Shown piece by piece: positions 45,086 through 53,486 of a DNA stretch of 64,000 nucleotides. The notes under the pieces are model-generated. The model made no database searches. It saw only the letters and a list, made by a program, of their open reading frames with translations, and was not told the origin of the DNA. Position numbers and translations under genes: made by a program. Source of the DNA: Agrococcus beijingensis (GTDB lineage Bacteria; Actinomycetota; Actinomycetes; Actinomycetales; Microbacteriaceae); the NCBI RefSeq assembly GCF_030758955.1, contig NZ_CP132360.1, forward strand, positions 2,546,316 through 2,610,315. The letters run 5' to 3'. Numbering within the stretch: position 1 is the stretch's first letter; every line of letters begins with the position of its first letter.

Positions 45086-45358
45086 ATGTTGATGGGCAAC
45101 TGGAGCGGCATGGGCAACTGGAGCGGCATGGGCCCGGGACTGGGGTGGGTGTTCCTGCTCTTGATGATCGCGGGCATCGCGGCGCTCGTCGTCCTGACGG
45201 TGCGGCTCGCGACCGGCGGTCTGAACCGCGGAGGCGACCGGCCAGCGGACGCGCGGGGCGGATCGGCGCGCGCCATTCTCGACGAGCGCTACGCGCGTGG
45301 CGAGATCGACCACGCTGAGTACGACGAGCGAGTCGCACGCCTGCGCGACGCTCCTTGA
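45086..45358 (+). CDS. SHOCT-domain small membrane protein
   Basis: The 90-residue protein begins with a Met/Gly/Trp repeat (GNWSGMGNWSGMG), has one transmembrane helix (about 21-43) and ends in a SHOCT domain (ARAILDERYARGEIDHAEYD). SHOCT domains occur at protein ends and may mediate oligomerisation. A GGGAGG site precedes the start. Its stop overlaps the next ATG (TGATG). Confidence 0.85.
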   Translation: MLMGNWSGMGNWSGMGPGLGWVFLLLMIAGIAALVVLTVRLATGGLNRGGDRPADARGGSARAILDERYARGEIDHAEYDERVARLRDAP

Positions 45359-46152
45359 TGGAGCCGATCACACGCCGCCAGGCTCTGGTGCTGGGCGCCT
45401 GCGGCGCCGCGGGCGTGGTAGTCGGTGGGCTCGGGCTCGGCGGCACGGGTCTGCCCTGGATCTCGCCCGACACGACGCCCTCCGGGCCGCTGGCCGAGCC
45501 GAGCTCGCTGCGAAGCCGCGGGGGCGTGCTCCGCACCGAGCTGGTCGCCGCGGAGCATGAGAACGAGATAGCCGGCCGGCGGGCGCGTGTGCTCGGCTAT
45601 AACGGCAGCGTCCCGGCCTCGACGTGGCGCGTGCGACCGGGCGACCGCATCGAGGTCCGCCTCGAGAACCGCCTGCGCGAGCCGACCAATCTCCATACGC
45701 ATGGGCTCCACGTCTCCCCGACTGGCAACGGAGACAATCCCCTCATCAGCCTCGCACCCGGCGAGGTGTTCGACTACCGCTTCGACATCCCGCGCGACCA
45801 CCCCAGCGGCGTGTTCTGGTATCACCCCCACCACCACGGCAACGTCGCCGATCAGATCTTCGGCGGCCTCTTCGGTGCCATCGTGGTCGAGGACGACGCG
45901 CTCGCGGTCGCCCGCGAGCGGGTGCTCGTGATCTCGGACATCTCGTTCGCCGGCGGAGCCGTCGCTGCCGCTTCGGAGGCAGATCGCATGATGGGCCGGG
46001 AGGGCGACTTCCTGATGGTCAACGGCCAACTGCTGCCCGAGATCGTCGCGCGGCCGCGGGAGCGGGAGCGCTGGCGGATCGTCAATGCCTGCACGGCGCG
46101 CTACCTCCGACTCGCGCTGCCTGGCCAGCGGCTAGGGCATGTCTCCCAATAG
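45358..46152 (+). pseudogene. Multicopper oxidase truncated after domain 1
   Basis: The 264-residue frame starts with a twin-arginine signal (ITRRQALVLGACGAAG) and contains a complete first cupredoxin domain with copper ligands HTHGLH and WYHPHHHG, then part of the second domain up to RYLRLALPGQRLG. Family members run to about 480-500 residues with a C-terminal HCHxxxH type-1/type-3 site; all of that is missing. The break lies in the IS-end-like motif at 46132, which supplies the stop shortly after. It cannot be an active oxidase. Confidence 0.85.
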
Positions 46153-46200
46153 TGCGGCCCAGGTGAGGCAGGCCGCGAATGGCTCATCGCGGCTTGACAG
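46132..46200 (-). mobile_element. IS remnant at multicopper oxidase breakpoint
   Basis: CTAGGGCATGTCTCCCA at 46132-46148 repeats the scar in cydC (16 of 17 bases). Read on the minus strand, the adjoining frame SSRDEPFAACLTWAALLGDM runs to a stop inside the motif, resembling the C-terminus of an IS5-like transposase (R-D-x-x-x-A-x-L-T-x-A-A-L). No more of the element remains. Assignment is tentative. Confidence 0.4.
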
Positions 46201-46539
46201 CAATAGGAGCATCGCGCGCTGGAGCTGAAAGCGACGACCCTTTCGGGTCGTCGCCGCGACGCCAGCGCCGAGGCCCGTCCCGGGCCTCGGTTCCACGGTG
46301 GATCTGCAAACGAGGCCCGCAGTTGCCGTGCCGCAAAGACTCGGCGAACTTTCGCGCCCCGCTGACCGGCAAGGGCATGACCGCCTCCATAGCGTCAGTA
46401 CCAGCACGGCACCACCGTCTCTTCCTGCATCCGTCCGCGATCCCTGGACGGCGGGACACCGCATCCGCCGATCGCGACGACGCGACTCGCGCTGGCCCCT
46501 CCCCCCAGAACTGCAGCCCCGCTGAAACCAGGAGTCGTC
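46201..46539. other. Non-coding stretch with repeat unit, upstream of TPP enzyme
   Basis: No gene is visible in these 340 bases. At 46213-46288 there is a copy of a repeat with two hairpins (GACGACCCtttcGGGTCGTC and GAGGCCCGtcCCGGGCCTC) that recurs at 49618-49690. An AGGAG site at 46529 serves the next gene. Promoter elements for it are not obvious. Confidence 0.5.
46213..46288. repeat. Two-hairpin intergenic repeat, copy 1
   Basis: The unit GCGCGCTGGAGCT...GCGACGCCAGCGCCGAGGCC contains two adjacent palindromes, the first with a TTTC loop. A copy with compensatory changes in the first stem (GGAGGCCCtttcGGGCCTCC) lies at 49618-49690, showing that the stem rather than the sequence is preserved. 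Confidence 0.6.
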
Positions 46540-48231
46540 TTGACCGACCTCATCGCCGCGCCCGCACCGGCCGCCGCCCCCGCTCCCGTCCCCGCTCCCA
46601 CCACCGAGACCGCGGGGCACGCGATCGTGCGCGTGCTCGAGGAGCACGGCATCGACCGCGCCTTCGTCGTGCCGGGCGAGAGCTACCTCGAGGTGCTCGA
46701 CGGCCTGCACGACTCGTCGATCGAGACGGTGGTCTGCCGTCACGCGGGCGGCGCCGCCTACATGGCCGAGGCCGAGGGCAAGATCGGCCCGCTGCCGGGC
46801 GTCGCGATGGTCACGCGCGGGCCGGGCGCCGCGAACGCGCTCGTCGGTGTGCACACGGCGTGGCAGGACTCGACGCCGATGGTGCTGTTCATCGGGCTCA
46901 TCCCGCTGGCGCACCGGCACAAGGAGGCGTTCCAGGAGTTCGACGTCGATGGCTGGTTCGGCGCCGGGGCGAAGAGCGTGGTGATCCTCGACGTCGCCGA
47001 GCGCGCCCAGGAGGTCGTCGCCGACGCGCTGTTCCTCGCCCGCGCGGGCCGCCCGGGACCGGTGGTCATCGGCCTGCCGGAGGACGTCATCCGGGAGTCG
47101 ATCGAGCGTCACCCGCAGCCGCAGCTGCCGGTCGCCGACGGCGGCATGACGGGCCACGACCTCGACGCGCTGCGGGATGCGCTCGCCGGTGCCGAGAAGC
47201 CGCTCTTCGTCACCGGCGGCAGCGACTGGGACGCCGAGGCGTCGCAGCGCCTCACCCGCTGGCTCGAGCGCCACCAGCTGCCGGCCGTCGCCGAGTGGCG
47301 CACCGAGGGCATCGTGCCCTTCGACTCGCCTTCGTACGCGGGGCCGATCGGCTACGGCCGCCCGAAGCCCACGCTCGACGTGCTCGAGGAGTGCGACCTG
47401 CTGGTGTTTGTCGGCACGCTGCCCGGCGACGTGATCACCAACGGCTTCCTGGTGCGGCAGGGCTGGGAGCGGCGCAACTTCCTCGTCTCGATCGACCCGA
47501 CGCTGCGCGGCCGCTCCGGTGCCGTCAGCCATCACATCCTCGCCCGGCCGAGCGCGTTCGCGCGCGACCTCGAGCAGATCGAGCTCGCCGCCGACCCTGC
47601 GCGCGGCGAGTGGACCCGCCGGCTTCGCGAGCAGCAGACCGCGTTCAGCGCGCTCCCCGACCGCGCGCCGCGCGAGGGCCGCGCCTCGATGGCCACCGTC
47701 ATGGCGCACCTCGTGCCCGAGCTCGACCGCGACGCGCTCGTCACCTTCGGCGCCGGCGAGCACACGAACTGGGCGCACCGCTACTTCCCCACCCGCGTCT
47801 ACCCCTCGATGGTCAGCTGCGGCAACGGCTCGATGGGCTACTCGATCCCGTCGGCCGTCGCCGCCTCGCTGCACTTCCCCGAGCGACAGGTGGTCTCGGT
47901 GGCCGGCGACGGCGAGTTCCTCATGAACGGCCAGGAGCTCGCGACCGCGAAGCAGCTCGGCGCGACGCCGCTCGTGGTGCTGGTCGACAACCAGGAGTAC
48001 GGCACGATCCGCACGCACCAGGAGCGTCGGCACCCCGACCGCATCTCGGGCACGCAGCTCGAGAATCCCGACTTCGCCATGCTCGCCCGCGCGTACGGCG
48101 GGCACGGCATCACGGTCGAGCGCGACGCCGACGTGCCCGCCGCGGTCGAGGAGGCGCTGCGCCTGTGGCGCGAGGGCGACCGGTTCGTGCTGCTGCACGT
48201 GATCACCGAGCAGCGCGCGCAGGCGTACTGA
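46540..48231 (+). CDS. TPP-dependent enzyme of the acetolactate synthase family
   Basis: The 563-residue protein has an Ala/Pro-rich leader, then the three-domain ALS fold: Pyr domain (about 25-190), central domain and PP domain with the TPP motif GDGEFLMNGQELATAKQLGA followed by VDNQEYG. The residue that normally activates the cofactor (Glu in HEGGAA) is Ala69 in CRHAGGAAYMAE, so chemistry may differ or be lost. The start is TTG at 46540 behind AGGAG. It is followed by the uracil permease, suggesting a pairing, but the substrate is unknown. Confidence 0.82.
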   Translation: MTDLIAAPAPAAAPAPVPAPTTETAGHAIVRVLEEHGIDRAFVVPGESYLEVLDGLHDSSIETVVCRHAGGAAYMAEAEGKIGPLPGVAMVTRGPGAANALVGVHTAWQDSTPMVLFIGLIPLAHRHKEAFQEFDVDGWFGAGAKSVVILDVAERAQEVVADALFLARAGRPGPVVIGLPEDVIRESIERHPQPQLPVADGGMTGHDLDALRDALAGAEKPLFVTGGSDWDAEASQRLTRWLERHQLPAVAEWRTEGIVPFDSPSYAGPIGYGRPKPTLDVLEECDLLVFVGTLPGDVITNGFLVRQGWERRNFLVSIDPTLRGRSGAVSHHILARPSAFARDLEQIELAADPARGEWTRRLREQQTAFSALPDRAPREGRASMATVMAHLVPELDRDALVTFGAGEHTNWAHRYFPTRVYPSMVSCGNGSMGYSIPSAVAASLHFPERQVVSVAGDGEFLMNGQELATAKQLGATPLVVLVDNQEYGTIRTHQERRHPDRISGTQLENPDFAMLARAYGGHGITVERDADVPAAVEEALRLWREGDRFVLLHVITEQRAQAY

Positions 48232-48267
48232 ATCGATCCCCGAGCGCCACTACGATCCGAAGGAGCG

Positions 48268-49617
48268 GTGACCGCCGCGCCTCGATCGACCCCGAGAGTG
48301 AAGCACCGCATGTTCTCCTGGCGCCACCGCGACGCGACGCACCTCACCGCATCCGACATCGTGCTCCCCGAGGAGCGCCTCGGCTGGGGCCGCACCATCG
48401 GGCTCGGCATGCAGCACGTGGTGGCGATGTTCGGCGCCACGTTCCTGGTGCCGATCATCACCGGCTTCCCGCCGTCGACGACGCTGCTCTTCTCGGGAGT
48501 CGGCACGATCCTGTTCCTGCTGATCACGAAGAACCGGCTGCCCAGCTACCTCGGCTCGTCGTTCGCGTTCCTCGCGCCGATCGGCGCGGCGACCGAGATC
48601 GGCGGCCCCGGCTTCGCGCTCTCGGGGATCATCCTGGTCGGCCTGCTGCTGGCGATCATCGGCGTGATCGTGCACTTCTCGGGCACCCGCTGGATCGCCG
48701 CCGTCATGCCGCCCGTCGTCTCGGGCACGATCGTGGCCCTCATCGGCTTCAACCTGGCGCCGGCCGCGCGCGACAACTTCGTCGCCGACCCGCTGCTGGC
48801 GGCGATCACGCTGCTCGCGGTGATCCTGACCTCGGTGCTGTTCCGCGGCCTCGTGGGGCGGCTCGCCATCCTCGTCGGCGTCGTCGTGGGCTACGTCGTG
48901 GCTGCGCTCATGGGCAAGGTCGACTGGAGCGCTGTCGAGGCCGCACCCTGGTTCGGGCTGCCCGAATTCACCTCGCCCACCTTCGACCCGGCGCTGCTGC
49001 CGGCGATCCTCATGTTCGTGCCCGTCGTGCTGCCGCTCATCGCCGAGAACCTCGGCCACGTGAAGGGCGTCGGCCAGCTCATCAACCGCGACCTCGACCC
49101 GCTCGCGGGCCGGGCGCTCTTCGCCGACGGCATCGCGACGACGCTGTCGGGCGTCTTCGGCGGCTCGCCCACCACCACATACGGCGAGAACATCGGCGTG
49201 ATGAGCGCGACCCGCGTCTTCTCGACCGCCGCCTACTGGGTGGCGGCGATCACGGCGATCCTGCTCGGCCTCTCGCCGAAGGTCGGCGCGATCATCTTCG
49301 CGACCCCCGCCGGCGTGCTGGGCGGCGTCACCACCGCGCTCTACGGCCTGATCGGCATCATCGGCGTGCGCATCTGGGTCGAGAACCACGTCGACTTCTC
49401 GAAGCCGCGCAACCAGTTCGCCGCCGGCGTCGGCCTGATCGTCGCCATCGCCGACTTCACGCTCTCGGCCGGCCAGATCTCGTTCGGCGGCATCGTGCTC
49501 GGCACCGTCGCGACGCTCGTGATCTACCACCTGATGGATGCGCTGGAGAAGCTGCGCGGGCCGGGCGCCGAGGCGCGTCCTGACCACGCTCCGCCGGCCA
49601 CCACGCCCGCCGAATAG
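48268..49617 (+). CDS. uraA: Uracil permease-like NCS2 transporter
   Basis: The 449-residue membrane protein has 14 helices expected of the nucleobase-cation symporter-2 family. Signatures are LGMQHVVAMFGATFLVPIIT, LPSYLGSSFAFLAPI and the NCS2 motif GGSPTTTYGENIGVMSATRV, closest to uracil permeases. The start is uncertain: GTG 48268, GTG 48298 and ATG 48310 are all in frame. A TACGAT -10 at 48250 favours the first. Confidence 0.88.
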   Translation: MTAAPRSTPRVKHRMFSWRHRDATHLTASDIVLPEERLGWGRTIGLGMQHVVAMFGATFLVPIITGFPPSTTLLFSGVGTILFLLITKNRLPSYLGSSFAFLAPIGAATEIGGPGFALSGIILVGLLLAIIGVIVHFSGTRWIAAVMPPVVSGTIVALIGFNLAPAARDNFVADPLLAAITLLAVILTSVLFRGLVGRLAILVGVVVGYVVAALMGKVDWSAVEAAPWFGLPEFTSPTFDPALLPAILMFVPVVLPLIAENLGHVKGVGQLINRDLDPLAGRALFADGIATTLSGVFGGSPTTTYGENIGVMSATRVFSTAAYWVAAITAILLGLSPKVGAIIFATPAGVLGGVTTALYGLIGIIGVRIWVENHVDFSKPRNQFAAGVGLIVAIADFTLSAGQISFGGIVLGTVATLVIYHLMDALEKLRGPGAEARPDHAPPATTPAE

Positions 49618-49762
49618 CGCGCTTGAGCTAGGAGCGGAGGCCCTTTCGGGCCTCCGCCGCGAAGCCAGCGCCGAGGCCCGTCCCGGGCCGAGGGCCGCCG
49701 GCCACCACGCCCGCCGAGTAGCGCGCTGGAGCCATGAGCGGAGGCCCGTTCGGGCTTCCGCC
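49593..49762 (+). repeat. Tandem duplication of the permease 3' end
   Basis: Bases 49593-49658 (the last eight codons of the permease plus the first hairpin of the intergenic repeat) recur at 49697-49762 with about six differences; the period is 104. The second copy therefore carries a non-coding replica of the gene end. Between them is the second hairpin (CGAGGCCCGtcCCGGGCCG). A GC-rich stem of this kind probably terminates transcription from both sides. Confidence 0.7.
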
Positions 49763-49823
49763 TGCGCCTCTCACGCCGAGAGGTGCCAGCCCGGGACGCG
49801 GGCGGCGCCGGCGACCAGCCGAG

Positions 49824-51433
49824 CTACCGGGCCGCGCCGGCCAGCTCGGGCTCCGGCTCGGGCGCGCTGGCCAGCAACGGCATCGACGTGGTGTCGATGA
49901 GCGGGTTGTCGTCCTGTCCCGCGACCAGCTCGACCGCCTCGGCGCGCGTCTCGACCGTCGGCACCGAGCCGATCAGCGGCGCCTTCGCGGTCTCGCGCAT
50001 GAACAGCACCGCGAGACCGCCGATGATGCCGAAGAACATGATGTAGAACGCCGGCATGTAGGTGTTGCCGGTGAGGTCGATGAGCGCCTGGCTGAACAGC
50101 GGCGTGGTGCCGCCGAACAGCGAGACCGACAGGTTGTAGGCGATCGCCATCGCGCCGAAGCGCGACGCCGTCGGGAACAGGGCGGGCAGGGTCGCCGCCG
50201 AGCAGCCGATCCAGAGCGCCACGGGCACGGCCATCATCGACAGCGCGATCATCACGGCCCACAGCTCGCCCAGCTGCATGAGCGCGAACGCCGGCAGCAC
50301 GAGCACCACCACCGAGGCGGCGGCCATCAGGTAGACGGGCTTGCGGCCGATGCGGTCGGAGAGCCTGCCCACGAGCGGCAGGCATGCCGACATCACGAGC
50401 AGCACCGGCACGGTCGCGATCGCGGCCCACAGGCTCGACAGGCCGACCGTCGTCTCGAGGTAGGCGGGCATGTAGCTGGTGAGCGCGTAGCCCGCGGTGT
50501 TCGTCGCGGCCACGACGGCCATCGCGATGAGGATCGTGCGCCAGTGGTGCTTGATGATGCCGAGCACGCCGTGGCGAGCCAGCGGGTCGTCCTTGTCGGC
50601 GACCGCGTCGTGCTGGTCGGCGCCCGCCGCGGCGGCCTCCTGCGAGGCCTCGAACGCGGGCGTCTCGGGGATCCGCAGGCGGAACCAGATCGCCACGGCG
50701 CCGAGCGGGATCGCGATCAGGAACGGGATGCGCCAGCCGTACGCGACCATCGCATCCGGGCCCGACACGGCCTCGACGATGCCCGTGGTGAGGGCGACGG
50801 TCGAGGCACCGGCGGCGAAGCCGACGTACGAGCCGACGTCGAGCCACGACGACCAGAAGCCGCGCGTGCGGTCGGGGCTGAACTCCGACACGTAGGTGGT
50901 GGCGCCGGCGTACTCGCCGCCGGTCGAGAAGCCCTGCACCATCTTCAGCAGGTAGAGCGGGATGATCGCCCAGGCCCCGATCTGCGCAGCCGTCGGCAGC
51001 AGGCCGATGAGCGCGGTTGCGAGCGCCATCATCGCCATCGTGAAGAACAGCACCTTCTGGCGGCCGATCCGGTCGCCCAGCGGGCCGAGCACCAGCCCGC
51101 CGAGCGGGCGCACCAGGAACGAGATCGCGAAGCCGAGCAGCACCACGAGCAGGCCGAGGCTCTCTCCATGCCCGCGGTGAAGACGGCCGTCATCGTCACG
51201 GCCAGGTAGCCGTAGATGCCGAAGTCGAACCACTCCATGAAGTTGCCGACCACGGTGCCCGTGATCGCCGTGCGCACCTTGCGCTGCTTCACCACCAGCA
51301 CGTCGCTGACCTCGAGCCTGCGCATCTCGCCGGTGTCGGGGGTGACGCCGGGTGTCGAGGGGGCGGATGCGTCGGCTGCCGACGGGCGGTCGGCGGGCGT
51401 GGGCGCTGGGGGCTGCAGTTGGTGCGAAGGCAT
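49824..51433 (-). pseudogene. MHS-family MFS transporter with a -1 frameshift
   Basis: The N-terminal part (MPSHQLQPPAPTPADRP to VVGNFMEWFDFGIYGYLAVT) is in one frame; the rest (ESLGLLVVLLGFAISFLVRP onward) is in another. The break is at 51164-51165, where one base is missing from the expected Met-Asp-Glu-Ser codons. Repaired, the protein would be about 535 residues, a metabolite:proton symporter like ProP/KgtP with GDRIGRQ and GRLSDRIGRKP motifs. Either a recent inactivation or a sequencing error. Confidence 0.85.
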
Positions 51434-51548
51434 CGTGGGTTTCGTCTCTTCTCTTCTGTTTCGATTCGTGGCGCGACGAAGCGGGTCGGCGCGCGGTCGG
51501 CAACGGTACCGAAGCGCTCGCAGAGGCATTCGGAGGTTCGGTTGCTAT

Positions 51549-51592
51549 CGCGTGCACGTGCCCGCGTGCGCACGCACGCGCACGCGCACGCG
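51549..51592. repeat. Alternating purine-pyrimidine (CG/CA) tract
   Basis: The stretch from 51563 to 51592 alternates pyrimidine and purine without a break (CGCGTGCGCACGCACGCG and on), preceded by a second short run at 51549-51561. Such d(CG/CA) repeats readily form left-handed DNA under negative supercoiling. Confidence 0.7.
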
Positions 51593-51675
51593 GGTGATGA
51601 GGCACGGATCGTGACGCGCGCGCCAACTGCCGGGCGAGTCCCGGGGCGCGGGACGCGCCCCGGCGTTGGGGTCGC

Positions 51676-51701
51676 GAGGGATGCCAGAAATGGCATCCCT
51701 C
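51676..51701 (+). promoter_or_regulatory. Perfect hairpin with GAAA loop upstream of poxB
   Basis: GAGGGATGCCA and TGGCATCCCTC form an 11-bp perfect stem around GAAA, a stable GNRA-type tetraloop in RNA. It ends 59 bases before the poxB start and could be an operator, a leader-RNA element or a terminator from upstream transcription. Confidence 0.55.
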
Positions 51702-51760
51702 CCCAGCTCCACCGCGCATCCGCCCTGTCCGTGACCGCGTCGGCGTGCCAGGGTGGCGGC

Positions 51761-53482
51761 ATGGGGTCGGTCGCGGAGAACATCGTCCAGACGCTCGTCA
51801 GCAACGGCGTCCGGCGCGTCTACGGGCTGCCCGGCGACTCGCTCAACGCGTTCACCGAGGCGATCCGCACCGAGGACGCCCTCGAGTGGGTGCACGTGCG
51901 CCACGAGGAGACCGCCGCCTTCGCGGCCGGGGCGGAGGCCGAGATGACCGGCGAGCTCGCGGTGTGCGCGGGCAGCTGCGGCCCTGGCAACCTGCACCTC
52001 ATCAACGGGCTCTTCGACGCCAACCGCAGCAGGGTGCCGGTGCTGGCGATCGCCGCGCACATCCCGACGGTCGAGATCGGCACGAACTACTTCCAGGAGA
52101 CGCACCCGCAGGAGCTCTTCCGCGAGTGCTCCGTCTACGTCGAGTACGTCGCCTCGCCCGAGCAGATGCCCAGGCTGCTCGAGATCGCGATGCGCGCCGC
52201 GCTCGAGCAGCGCGGCGTGGCGGTGCTGGTGATCCCCGGCGACGTCGCCTCCGCCCCGATCGCCGACGACCGGCGCACCGTGATCCGGCGCGCGCAGTCG
52301 GCGACGGTGCCGGTCGCCGAGCAGCTGCGCGAGGCCGCTGACGCGCTGAACGGCGCGAAGCGGGTGACGATCCTGGGCGGCGCGGGCACCGCGGGCGCGC
52401 ACGCCGAGGTGCTGGCGGCGGCCGAGCGGCTGGGCGCCCCGATCGTGCACGCGATGCGCGGCAAGGAGCACCTCGAGCACGACAACCCCTACGACGTCGG
52501 CATGACGGGCCTGCTCGGCTTCGCCAGCGGCTACCGGGCGATGTTCGATGCGGATGCGGTGCTGGTGCTGGGCACCGACTTCCCGTATCCGCAGTTCTAC
52601 CCGGACAACGCGACGATCGTGCAGGTCGACATCCGCGGATCGCAGCTGGGGCGCAGGCACCCCATCGATGTCGGGCTCGTCGGCGGCGTGCGCGAGACGC
52701 TGGAGGCGCTGCTGCCCCTGCTCGAGCAGAAGCGCGGCAAGCACCTGCAGGACGCCCAGAAGCACTACGCCAAGACGCGCGAGAAGCTCGATGACCTCGC
52801 GACCCCTGCCGGCAGGGGCAGGGCCGTGCACCCCCAGTACCTGGCGCGGCGCATCAGCGAGCTGGCCGCGGACGACGCCGTCTTCATCCCGGACGTCGGC
52901 TCTCCGGTGGTCTACGCATCCCGCTATCTCACGATGAACGGCAGGCGTCGCCTGCTGGGATCGTTCAGCCACGGGTCGATGGCCAACGCGGTGCCGCAGG
53001 CGATCGGCGTGCTCGGCCAGGATCGCGCGCGGCAGACGATCACGCTCTCGGGCGACGGCGGCCTGACCATGCTGTTGGGCGATCTGCTGACGCTCACGCA
53101 GAACCAGCTGCCCGCCAAGGTCGTGGTGTTCAACAACTCGTCGCTCAACTTCGTCGACCTCGAGATGAAGGCGGCCGGCCTGATGCCGTTCGCCACCGAG
53201 CTGGAGAACCCCGACTTCGCGGCCGTGGCCGAGGCGATGGGCATCAAGGGCATCCGCGTCGAGGACTCCGACGGCGTCGACGCCGCCCTCACCGAGGCGT
53301 TCGCGCACGACGGGCCGGCGTTGGTCGACGTCGTCTGCGACTCGCTGGAGCTGACGATCCCGCCGACGATCGCGTTCGAGCAGGCGAAGGGCTTCGCGCT
53401 CTACGCGATCCGCACCGTGCTGTCGGGGCGCGGCGACGAGCTGCTCGACCTGGCTCGCACCAACTGGCGCCAGCTGTTCTGA
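51761..53482 (+). CDS. poxB: Pyruvate:quinone oxidoreductase (PoxB/Pqo)
   Basis: The 573-residue TPP/FAD enzyme has the catalytic Glu in HVRHEETAAFAAG, the PP motif GDGGLTMLLGDLLTLTQNQL followed by VVFNNSSLNFV, and the C-terminal membrane-binding segment EQAKGFALYAIRTVLSGRGD, closely matching E. coli PoxB. It decarboxylates pyruvate to acetate and CO2, passing electrons to quinone. ATG at 51761 gives MGSVAENIV; no clear ribosome site is present. Confidence 0.94.
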   Translation: MGSVAENIVQTLVSNGVRRVYGLPGDSLNAFTEAIRTEDALEWVHVRHEETAAFAAGAEAEMTGELAVCAGSCGPGNLHLINGLFDANRSRVPVLAIAAHIPTVEIGTNYFQETHPQELFRECSVYVEYVASPEQMPRLLEIAMRAALEQRGVAVLVIPGDVASAPIADDRRTVIRRAQSATVPVAEQLREAADALNGAKRVTILGGAGTAGAHAEVLAAAERLGAPIVHAMRGKEHLEHDNPYDVGMTGLLGFASGYRAMFDADAVLVLGTDFPYPQFYPDNATIVQVDIRGSQLGRRHPIDVGLVGGVRETLEALLPLLEQKRGKHLQDAQKHYAKTREKLDDLATPAGRGRAVHPQYLARRISELAADDAVFIPDVGSPVVYASRYLTMNGRRRLLGSFSHGSMANAVPQAIGVLGQDRARQTITLSGDGGLTMLLGDLLTLTQNQLPAKVVVFNNSSLNFVDLEMKAAGLMPFATELENPDFAAVAEAMGIKGIRVEDSDGVDAALTEAFAHDGPALVDVVCDSLELTIPPTIAFEQAKGFALYAIRTVLSGRGDELLDLARTNWRQLF

Positions 53483-53486
53483 CGCC

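Larger units (their letters stand above)
51434..51760. other. Divergent intergenic region with Z-DNA tract and hairpin
   Basis: These 327 bases between the MHS transporter and poxB hold no gene. They contain an alternating purine-pyrimidine tract (51549-51592) and a perfect hairpin (51676-51701). A pyrimidine-rich run TTCTCTTCTGTTTCG lies just before the transporter. Core promoters could not be assigned with confidence. Confidence 0.6.

Noticed and set aside
45358..46152. An intact small laccase (two-domain multicopper oxidase)
   Set aside because: The frame ends in the second cupredoxin domain, and no HCHxxxH motif is present in any frame downstream; it is a truncated gene.
46179..49583. 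A plus-strand open frame of over 1,100 codons
   Set aside because: It is Arg/Ala/Pro-rich out-of-frame sequence running across the TPP enzyme and uracil permease, whose own frames show clear families. Long shadow frames are expected at this GC content.
49593..49762. CRISPR-like repeats
   Set aside because: Only two tandem copies, each containing coding sequence and separated by a hairpin, with no spacer diversity and no cas genes anywhere in the window.
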